Of a stretch of 64,000 bases of DNA, positions 58,196 through 64,000 are shown in pieces. A program made the translations under genes and the position numbers. Origin of the DNA: Oscillospiraceae bacterium (GTDB taxonomy: Bacteria; Bacillota; Clostridia; Oscillospirales; Oscillospiraceae); assembly GCA_910575815.1 (NCBI GenBank), contig CAJTFN010000001.1, forward strand, positions 304,507 to 368,506, read 5' to 3'. Position 1 is the stretch's first letter; each line of letters starts with the position of its first letter. Under the pieces are notes generated by a model. The model had not been told where the DNA came from. It ran no database searches and was given only the letters and a program-made list of their open reading frames with translations.

Positions 58196-58891
58196 ATGTT
58201 TTTCCGAAAAGACTATGCCGCACCGGGACCCGGCGTGGACCCGGACGAGCCGGAAAAGACCGGCGCAGCCCGGCTGGTGGAGATCCTGTCGCTGGAGTGC
58301 GGAACGCTGGTGAAATTGAATCTATTGTTTCTGGTCAGCTGTCTGCCGGTGGTCACCATCCCTCCCGCGGTCTTCGCCATGAATCAAGTGACCCGTATGA
58401 TGATTCTGGACCAGCCGGTTTTGTGCTGGTATCATTACAAGACCGCTTTCCGGAAATTCTGGAAGCGCGGATACGCCGCTTTTGCCGCCGTGACGGCGCC
58501 GCTGGTGTTCTCCGGCTGCGGCGTGTGGTTTTACCTGGGCCGGGCGGCGGCGGACCCGATTTTGTTCCTGCCCTTCATGCTCTGTTCAACGGTGTTTTTG
58601 CTGACGCTGCTGGCCTCCCCCTTCTTTTACGGCCTCCTGACCACCGGGAGGAACGTGGGAGAGTGCCTGCGTTTGGCGCTGATTCTGGGCGGAGCCCGGC
58701 CTCACCGGGCGGTGCCGGCGGCTTTAGCGGTTTATGGCACGCTGTGTTTCGCGGTGCTGGCGCTGCCTCTCAGCGGAATTTACCTTCTGCTGATCGGCTT
58801 TTCCCTGCCCAGCCTGCTGGCGGGATTTTTCATCCGCACGGAGGGCCCCCTGGGGGAGAAGGAGGAGGATTCGGATGCTTCTGGGAGTTGA
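58196..58891 (+). CDS. YesL-like membrane protein (DUF624)
   Basis: 231 aa with about five hydrophobic segments (LLFLVSCLPVVTIPPAVFAM near 45; LVFSGCGVWFYLG; LPFMLCSTVFLLTLLASPF; LCFAVLALPLSGIYLLLIG). DUF624 proteins accompany oligosaccharide importers and glycosidases in Firmicutes; a role in sugar uptake is presumed. I prefer ATG 58196 with GGGAGG 8 nt upstream; ATG 58190 is only 2 nt from it. It overlaps the GH42 gene by 17 nt, so they are translationally coupled. Confidence 0.85.
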   Translation: MFFRKDYAAPGPGVDPDEPEKTGAARLVEILSLECGTLVKLNLLFLVSCLPVVTIPPAVFAMNQVTRMMILDQPVLCWYHYKTAFRKFWKRGYAAFAAVTAPLVFSGCGVWFYLGRAAADPILFLPFMLCSTVFLLTLLASPFFYGLLTTGRNVGECLRLALILGGARPHRAVPAALAVYGTLCFAVLALPLSGIYLLLIGFSLPSLLAGFFIRTEGPLGEKEEDSDASGS

Positions 58892-60824
58892 CTACTATCC
58901 TGAACAATGGGACCCCGCTCAGATGGACGCGGACCTGGACACCATACTGGAGATGGGCTGCAATGGAATCCGGATTGCCGAGTTTGCCTGGCATCGGATG
59001 GAGCGCACCGAGGGAGCGTACGACTTCTCCTTCTTTGACCATGTGATCGACAAGGCGGGAGAGAAGGGCCTGAGCGTCATTCTGGGTACTCCCACCGCCG
59101 CTATTCCGGCGTGGCTGGCGAAGAAACATCCGGACATCCTCTCGGAGAGCGAAGGGGGAAGGCGAAGGGCTTACGGCGGCCGCCATGTGTGCTGCTACAA
59201 CAGCCCGGCGCTCTACGAGTATTCGGAGAAGATCATCCGGGCTATGGTGGGGCATTACCGGGGGGACTCCCGGGTGGTGGCGTGGCAGGTGGACAACGAG
59301 CTGGGCCACGAGGGCAGCGACCTGTGCTGGTGTCCCCGGTGCCACGCGGCCTTTCAGACCTACTTAAAGGAAAAATTCCATGGGGACATCGAGGCGCTGA
59401 ACCGTACCTACGGCACCGCGTTCTGGTCCCAGGAGTACAACGGCTTTGACGAGATCCCCCTCCCCGGAGAGACCGTCACCACCCACAACCCGGCCCTGCG
59501 GCTGGACTGGGAGCGCTTCCGCTCCAAGACTTTGGAGGACTACCTGGCTTTCCAGGCACGGCTCATCCGCTCTTTATGGCCCGGCGTCCGGGTGACGCAT
59601 GACTTTCCCGGCGGGGGACTGGAGAAACACGTGGATTACGCGAAGGCCGCCGGGCCGCTGGACGTGGTCTCGTATAACAACTACCCGGTTTGGGGGGGCC
59701 AGAGGGATCCGCTGCCGCCCCATGAGATTGCCTTTGGCCTGTCCCATATCCGGGGTCTGAAACGCCGGAATTTCTGGGTGACCGAGGCCATTATGGGCGC
59801 CCAGGGACACGACGTCACCGGCTATCTGCCCCGGCCGAATCAGGCGAAGCTTTGGTCCTATCAGGCCATGGCGCACGGCTGCGAGGCCCTGCTGTACTTC
59901 CGCTTCCGGGGAGCTACCAAGGGCGCGGAGCAGTTTTGCTACGGTGTTTTGGACGCGGACAATCGCCGGGGCCGGAAGTTCCAGGAAGTCCAGAGTTTCT
60001 TCCGGGAGATCCGCCAGTATGAAGAGGCGTTGACCGCTCCGATCCGCAGCCGGGTGGCCATTGTCTACGACTATGATTCCCAGGCCGCTTTCCGTATTCA
60101 GCGTCAGAGCGCGGCGCTGGATTGCTCCGGGGAGATGAAAAAGCTGTACAAGCCCTTTTTTGAGCGGAATGTCCCTGTGGATGTGATTCCGGCGGGGGCG
60201 GAGCTCGATTCCTATCAGGTGGTGCTTTTGCCCCAGATGCTTCTGGTGAAGCCGGAGTTTCAGGCCCGGGCCCGGGCCTTTGTCCAGGGCGGCGGCACTT
60301 TGGTGCTGACCTACCGCACGGGCGTCAAGGACGCGGACAACAATCTGCCCTTTGGCGAGGCGGTTCCGGTGGGCTGGCGGGACCTGGCCGGGGTCACGGT
60401 AGAGGAGACCGAGAGCCTTCAGGAGACGGACGTGTTTCCGCTGAGCGGCCAGGGGGCCTTCAAGGGCCGGACGGGCCGGGGTGGAATTTTCCGGGATATG
60501 CTGTCCGTTCAGGACGCGGAGGTTCTCTACCGCTATAACGACCCCTTCTATCAGGACTACGCCGCCGTGACCCGCCGGAGAGAGGGCGCGGGAAGGGTGT
60601 ATTACCTTGGTTGCGGCCTGGATGAGGATACTGCCGCCGGATTGACGGAGGTCCTCTTAAAAGAGCAGGGGATTCCGATGGTATCCTCGCCGGAGGGAGT
60701 GGAGATTGTGACCCGTGGCGACGTGGGACAGCGGGTGCGAATGTATCTGAATCACAACGGCTTCCCCGTGTTGTTCAACGGAATTGCCATGGAGCCTTAT
60801 GGCTGCCGGATAGAGGTTCTCTGA
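58875..60824 (+). CDS. Beta-galactosidase (GH42)
   Basis: Cytosolic hydrolase of beta-galactosides, 649 aa. The barrel (about 1-385) starts LLGVDYYPEQWDPAQMDADL. Zinc-site cysteines are Cys near 110 (HVCCYN) and the cluster CWCPRC near 152-157. The acid/base Glu lies in WQVDNELGHEG near 143 and the nucleophile Glu in FWVTEAIMGAQ near 301. A trimerisation domain with a class I glutamine amidotransferase-like fold (about 390-590) and a C-terminal beta domain follow. The ATG has AAGGAGG 8 nt upstream, inside the end of yesL. With the GH36 enzyme it lets the cell use both alpha- and beta-linked galactose. Confidence 0.94.
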   Translation: MLLGVDYYPEQWDPAQMDADLDTILEMGCNGIRIAEFAWHRMERTEGAYDFSFFDHVIDKAGEKGLSVILGTPTAAIPAWLAKKHPDILSESEGGRRRAYGGRHVCCYNSPALYEYSEKIIRAMVGHYRGDSRVVAWQVDNELGHEGSDLCWCPRCHAAFQTYLKEKFHGDIEALNRTYGTAFWSQEYNGFDEIPLPGETVTTHNPALRLDWERFRSKTLEDYLAFQARLIRSLWPGVRVTHDFPGGGLEKHVDYAKAAGPLDVVSYNNYPVWGGQRDPLPPHEIAFGLSHIRGLKRRNFWVTEAIMGAQGHDVTGYLPRPNQAKLWSYQAMAHGCEALLYFRFRGATKGAEQFCYGVLDADNRRGRKFQEVQSFFREIRQYEEALTAPIRSRVAIVYDYDSQAAFRIQRQSAALDCSGEMKKLYKPFFERNVPVDVIPAGAELDSYQVVLLPQMLLVKPEFQARARAFVQGGGTLVLTYRTGVKDADNNLPFGEAVPVGWRDLAGVTVEETESLQETDVFPLSGQGAFKGRTGRGGIFRDMLSVQDAEVLYRYNDPFYQDYAAVTRRREGAGRVYYLGCGLDEDTAAGLTEVLLKEQGIPMVSSPEGVEIVTRGDVGQRVRMYLNHNGFPVLFNGIAMEPYGCRIEVL

Positions 60825-60850
60825 GTAACGTGTGTATTTATGGATGATGG

Positions 60851-60891
60851 AACGCCCGCAGGACGGTATTGCCGTCCTGCGGGCGTTTTCG
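60851..60891 (+). terminator. Intrinsic terminator of the GH42 gene
   Basis: Sixteen-bp stem AACGCCCGCAGGACGG / CCGTCCTGCGGGCGTT with a 5-nt loop, followed by TTC. Confidence 0.9.
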
Positions 60892-61151
60892 TGGAATCGG
60901 AGCATTTTCGGATGAAAGAGTGGAGGGAGTTTTCTCAAGTCCAGGCGTCCTCCACGAATCAAATATGCCTGGATAAGAACTGGGATAAAAATTAATTACA
61001 ACTGCCTGACCGCTTAGCTTGCAGGGCATACAGTTATGTTTTGGCTTCTTAGCGGATTCCTATACTTTGGAGAAATATTCGAAAGGGTGAGAAATGACCG
61101 TTTAAACAAGAACCCGAATTAAAGTTAAGTTCACAGGTCTCATCACCTGCC
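60892..61151. other. Intergenic region between GH42 and aldolase genes
   Basis: Lower GC than its neighbours. I see no gene, tRNA or strong hairpin in it; it joins two convergent transcripts. Confidence 0.4.
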
Positions 61152-61910
61152 TCAGTTCCCCGTCGTTCCACCCCGGCAGGCTGCCACCAAGCTCTGATAT
61201 CCCCGGATCAAAACAGACGTATCCAACCCGCAAGTCGCGCTGTCAAAGCCCTTCTCCAACCAGGGGCCGACGCCGTCCGCTTCCAGGGAGAAAATAATCG
61301 ACTCTTTCCCGTTGGCCTTGCAGGCCCGGAGAATTCGCTCGATGGCCGCCGTGAGAATCGGGGAGTCAAACTGAAGGGGAATCCCCAGGGCGATGGACAG
61401 GTCGCAGGGCCCTACAAAAATCCCGTCCACTCCGGGGATGGCGGCGATTTCCTCGATCACCTCCAGGGCCTCCGCCGTCTCGCACTGGGGAATCAGTTTG
61501 CAGCGGCGGTTGCACTCCCGCATATAGGAGTCAATATCCTGCGCCCACTGGTCCTCCCCCCAGCCGCTGGTCCGGTTGGGACAGTAGCCCCGTTTTCCCA
61601 CCGGAGGGAATTTCGCGCTGGACACCAGTTCTTCCACCTCCCGCACCGACGTAATGTCCGGCACAATCAGCCCCCTGGCCCCGATATCCAGCATCTGGAG
61701 CACATAGGGGCGGCGAGTGTCGCCGATCCGCACATAGGGAAGCAGATTTCCGTTCTCGGCGGTCTGAATGTAATAGGCCACCTGCTCCGTGGAAAAACAG
61801 TTGTGCTCCGTGTCAATGATCACATAGTCCAGACCCGTTCTGGTCAGGCACTCCATCGTCACCCGGCCGCCCAGCTCAAACAGGGTGCCGATCGTTTTGC
61901 GCTCCGGCAT
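61152..61910 (-). CDS. HpcH/HpaI-family aldolase
   Basis: Class II, metal-dependent aldolase of the 2-keto-3-deoxy acid type (cleaves 4-hydroxy-2-keto acids to pyruvate and an aldehyde). 252 aa. Family features: TIGTLFELGGRVTMECL, the IIDTEHNCFS segment with catalytic His near 35, VRIGDTRRPYVLQMLDIGARGLIVP with the Arg that binds pyruvate, IPQCETAEALEVI with the metal Glu near 145, and GIFVGPCDLSIALG with the metal Asp near 170. The ATG at 61910 has GAGGAG 10 nt upstream; a frame running on to 62057 lacks a start site. It is alone, so the pathway is unknown. Confidence 0.9.
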   Translation of the reverse strand: MPERKTIGTLFELGGRVTMECLTRTGLDYVIIDTEHNCFSTEQVAYYIQTAENGNLLPYVRIGDTRRPYVLQMLDIGARGLIVPDITSVREVEELVSSAKFPPVGKRGYCPNRTSGWGEDQWAQDIDSYMRECNRRCKLIPQCETAEALEVIEEIAAIPGVDGIFVGPCDLSIALGIPLQFDSPILTAAIERILRACKANGKESIIFSLEADGVGPWLEKGFDSATCGLDTSVLIRGYQSLVAACRGGTTGN

Positions 61911-62223
61911 AGTCGTTCTTCTCCTCTCTGGTTTTCGGCGGAGTTTGTCAAAGAAAACTCCGCCGGTTCTTTCTCTCTCGTTCAGAGTGTGTTCTTCGGC
62001 GCGCGAACGCCGTCCCGCAGGGCGTCGTTCCATTCCGCGCTTTTTTGAAAGATCCACCCCAGTTTACACCTTGGGCCAAAAGAAGTAAAGCAGAGAACGA
62101 GAACGGGGAGTGCCCTATCGCGCATTTTAGAAGGGGACCATCGGTCCCTTTTAAGATAAGTGCTGCTGGAGTATGACTCCGGCGGCTTCTACAGAGGCAC
62201 ATTGATATGGCAGGAGGGGCAGT
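61911..62223. other. Divergent intergenic region with hairpins
   Basis: No supported gene. CGGCGGAGTTT / AAACTCCGCCG (61935-61965, 8-nt loop) lies in the aldolase leader just ahead of its ribosome site. AAGGGGACC-ATC-GGTCCCTTTT (62130-62152) resembles a terminator reading rightward. Confidence 0.4.
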
Positions 62224-62481
62224 ATGAAACTGCGGCTGCGATTGAATGCAAATCATTTAAAGCTGATTGCAATTATTGCCATGACGATAGACCATGTATC
62301 TGATCTGATCTATCGCGGTTTTCCCGCTGAACCGGGGGCAATGGCACTGCATATCGTCGGGCGGTTAACAGCGCCGATCATGTGGTTTTTCGTGTGTGAA
62401 GGATACTATTACACACGTAATGTAAAACGGTATTGGGCGGTTATCCGCCAAATGAATAGCTGCCCGCTTTGGATATTTTAA
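62224..62481 (+). pseudogene. Truncated TraX-family membrane protein gene
   Basis: 85 codons: LRLNANHLKLIAIIAMTIDH, then VGRLTAPIMWFFVCEGYYYT, RNVKRYW. This is the well-conserved N-terminus of TraX-like proteins (acyltransferase-3-like fold), which normally exceed 200 residues and several more helices. Here the match ends after RNVKRY, a short unrelated tail follows and a stop closes the frame. No continuation is visible in the ~135 bp before thiT. It is probably a decayed gene cut by a deletion. A functional two-helix product cannot be ruled out; the start has GGAGGGGCAGT upstream. Confidence 0.65.
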
Positions 62482-62538
62482 CGAATAGTTTGACGAAACC
62501 ACTTTCAGCAACACCAATCTGAAAAGAGAGGACCATCG

Positions 62539-62570
62539 TGTAGGGGCCGCCCAAGGGGCCGGCTCCTACA
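62539..62570. repeat. REP-like intergenic palindrome
   Basis: Imperfect hairpin TGTAGGGGCCG / CGGCTCCTACA with a 10-nt centre, followed by AAATAAAATC. Palindromes starting TGTAGGGGC are frequent in intergenic DNA of related gut Clostridia; this is the only copy I see in the window. It may also serve as the thiT terminator on the minus strand (TTTTATTTTG side lies before the hairpin, so this is doubtful). Confidence 0.5.
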
Positions 62571-62617
62571 AAATAAAATCTCTGAATAGGACGCTCCCAC
62601 GAGAACGCCGGAAAAGG

Positions 62618-63280
62618 TCACCTCGCCGCGGACTCGCGGATGCGCTCCAGTGCTTTCTCCACCGCCGGGAGTTTGATGACGATCACCGTCAAAAGTCCCT
62701 CGGCCAGCAGGTAGCTGTAATTGTAAACAATGGGGTATAGGTCCCGGAGGGTTTGGGGAAAAGTCTCCGGCATGTAGTCCATCCAATAGAGATACCCGCC
62801 CAGGGTGTGGAACACCCCCCGGGCCAAAACTGCCGCAATGTACCCCAGAAGAAGGCCGTTCCGCTTTCCCCGGAACAGTCCCGCCAGCCCCAGCGCCGCG
62901 AAGGCCAGCACATAGTCACAGCACACCTGGAACAGCGAGAGCACGTAGGGCTCCTGTAAAAATTGCAGGATTCCATAGGCAAAGCCCACTAAAAGGCCGG
63001 TTTTGACGCCGTACCAGTTGGCAATGAGGACGATGAAGAGCATGCTCAGCAGGGTGACGGAGCCGCCGTAGGGCAGCTGAAATACCTTGATGAAGCTGGT
63101 GGCATAGGCCAGGGCCACGGCCATGGCGCAGTAGGCCAGACGGCGGGCGTCTACCCCCCGCCGTTCTCCCCGCTCCGCCAGGGACAGGCCTGTCAGGAGA
63201 CTGAGTACCAGCAATCCGGCGCTCAGGGCGTAGCCGGCGGCGGTGAGGCCGCCTTCCGCGTTGACGAACAGGTGCAGCAT
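62618..63280 (-). CDS. thiT: Thiamine ECF transporter S component ThiT
   Basis: Thiamine-binding membrane subunit of an energy-coupling factor transporter; works with the shared EcfAA'T module encoded elsewhere. 220 aa with six hydrophobic segments. ThiT features: AMAVALAYATSFIKVFQLPYGGSV near 73-96 (substrate region), ANWYGVKTGLLVGFAYGILQ, and YWMDYMPE near 165. AAGGAGG precedes the ATG at 63280; a frame reaching 63415 translates the riboswitch and is discarded. A TPP riboswitch and terminator stand upstream, which confirms the substrate. Confidence 0.95.
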   Translation of the reverse strand: MLHLFVNAEGGLTAAGYALSAGLLVLSLLTGLSLAERGERRGVDARRLAYCAMAVALAYATSFIKVFQLPYGGSVTLLSMLFIVLIANWYGVKTGLLVGFAYGILQFLQEPYVLSLFQVCCDYVLAFAALGLAGLFRGKRNGLLLGYIAAVLARGVFHTLGGYLYWMDYMPETFPQTLRDLYPIVYNYSYLLAEGLLTVIVIKLPAVEKALERIRESAAR

Positions 63281-63322
63281 AAAGAGTTCCTCCTTGTTCC
63301 GACCATGAGCCCGGCAGTTCCG

Positions 63323-63356
63323 GAAAACAAAAACGCCCTCCCAAACGGGAGAGCGT
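63323..63356 (-). terminator. Riboswitch-controlled terminator ahead of thiT
   Basis: Stem ACGCTCTCCC / GGGAGGGCGT with a GTTT loop, then TTTTTGTTTT on the minus strand, between the TPP aptamer and the thiT ribosome site. This points to transcription attenuation: TPP present, transcript ended. Confidence 0.9.
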
Positions 63357-63385
63357 ACGGCGCACAAAGCTGCGCGCACTGATTC

Positions 63386-63480
63386 GTATCGGCTCCCTAC
63401 GTTGGCATTACCCAAATCAGGTCACGGGTCGAAGCACTGCTTCCTCTCAGCCTGCTTACGCAAGCTCCCCGGCTCACAAT
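63386..63480 (-). promoter_or_regulatory. TPP riboswitch (THI element)
   Basis: Minus strand shows the conserved blocks in order: GGGGAGC, GCTGAGAGG, GACCCGTGACCTGATTTGGG, TAATGCCAACGTAGGGAG. Spacing is normal. It controls thiT through the terminator at 63323. Confidence 0.97.
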
Positions 63481-63496
63481 CTCTGAAATTGTCATC

Positions 63497-63525
63497 ATTA
63501 TAGCACGGAAAAAGGCCCTTGGCAA
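63497..63525 (-). promoter_or_regulatory. Promoter of the TPP riboswitch-thiT unit
   Basis: Minus strand: TTGCCA (63520-63525), 17-nt spacer, TATAAT (63497-63502), about 17 nt ahead of the aptamer. From 63526 to 63882 I see no gene; TATCAT at 63700-63705 may be the -10 box of the rightward hydrolase gene. Confidence 0.75.
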
Positions 63526-63882
63526 GAAAAATTTCCGACGGCGTTCGCCAAGATGGGATGGAAACAGCAGAGAAACAGGGGCGGTACCGGCCCGCATTTT
63601 TGCATGCGCCGCGGGAATAAGCGAAGGCGGGGCGCGGGAGCTCCCGTGGCGGGGGACTGTCTTGAAAAACAGGCCCTTTCCTTTTCCTGCCGGTTGTGCT
63701 ATCATGGAATCAATATCCAATCCCCGGGCTTTCGGCGGCGTTGCAAAAAGGAATGGCAGTCCCCGGGCCAAGCGCTCCGCCGCAAATGGCAAAGCCATAC
63801 AGACCGGACGCTTCGCGGCGGCGGTTTCCGCTGCCGGCAGGCCCCGGTTTTTGGACTATAAAATCTACAGGAGGGCCAACCC

Positions 63883-64000
63883 ATGTTACACGAGTTCAGC
63901 TTCCCATCCTTCAACCAGCGGGACCAGGTGCAGGCCTGGATTTACGTCCCCGCCGCCAAGCCCGTGGGCATTGTCCAGCTGGTTCATGGCTTCGGCGAGC
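63883..64000 (+). CDS. Alpha/beta hydrolase (lysophospholipase-like), partial
   Basis: Only the first 39 codons are in the window. MLHEFSFPSFNQRDQVQAWI is followed by the strand and oxyanion-region motif GIVQLVHGFGE, typical of alpha/beta hydrolases of the monoacylglycerol lipase/lysophospholipase group. AGGAGG lies 9 nt before the ATG. The catalytic triad and the rest lie beyond the right edge, so the substrate cannot be judged. Confidence 0.8.
   Translation, partial: MLHEFSFPSFNQRDQVQAWIYVPAAKPVGIVQLVHGFGE

Overview
The window looks like chromosomal DNA of a GC-rich (roughly 60 % by eye) Gram-positive anaerobe of the class Clostridia, most likely a gut member of the Oscillospiraceae (Flavonifractor/Lawsonibacter/Oscillibacter type). 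Reasons: strong AGGAGG ribosome binding sites, group-II ECF vitamin S components (RibU, ThiT) under FMN and TPP riboswitches, a Firmicutes-type housekeeping block (smc-ftsY, rph, yhbY-nadD/yqeK-LCP-rsfS), the anaerobic purine genes ssnA and ygfK, and MsmK/MalFG-type sugar uptake. The genus is inference; there is no rRNA here.

Layout. 1-6.4 kb: uppP (cut by the left edge), a TGS-like/uridine-kinase fusion, a zinc-ribbon membrane protein with Big and SH3 domains, udk, a frameshifted zinc-ribbon gene, FMN riboswitch-ribU, and a short DtxR-type regulator. 6.4-11.3 kb: ssnA and ygfK, with a terminator-overlapping RNA leader before ssnA and a structured dispersed repeat between the genes. 11.3-21 kb: a dctP relic, recG, thyA-folA, an AraC regulator and MATE pump, a hydroxyacid dehydrogenase, a flavoprotein and tRNA-Gln. 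A decayed tyrosine integrase lies just beyond the tRNA. 22-33 kb: smc, ftsY (second copy of the dispersed repeat just before it), rph-rdgB and the yhbY...rsfS block, with small genes in between. 33-42 kb: a large hybrid sensor kinase, a second MATE pump, and an envelope operon (response regulator, histidine kinase, a membrane-anchored protein, VanY-like carboxypeptidase). 42.5-48.6 kb: a repeat-bearing DUF4397 protein, mntP, and a divergent cluster of three uncharacterised genes ending in a Sel1-repeat protein.

48.7-60.9 kb is one carbohydrate locus. It has two AraC regulators, a GH36 alpha-galactosidase, a complete ABC importer (solute-binding lipoprotein, two permeases, MsmK-type ATPase), a YesL-like membrane protein and a GH42 beta-galactosidase. 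Together they fit import and intracellular cleavage of raffinose- or melibiose-type galactosides. Each leftward promoter carries a different dyad or direct repeat where an AraC protein could bind. 61-64 kb: an HpaI-type aldolase, a truncated TraX-like gene, a REP-like palindrome, TPP riboswitch-thiT, and the start of an alpha/beta hydrolase cut by the right edge.

The best candidates for something undescribed are: (1) the leader of ssnA, where an aptamer-like stem and a 14-bp terminator share bases; (2) the roughly 230-bp intergenic element present before ygfK and before ftsY, whose central hairpin changes sequence but keeps pairing; (3) the operator-like sites of the galactoside locus; and (4) the uncharacterised TPR/membrane/Sel1 cluster. 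No CRISPR array, prophage or recognisable defence system was seen.
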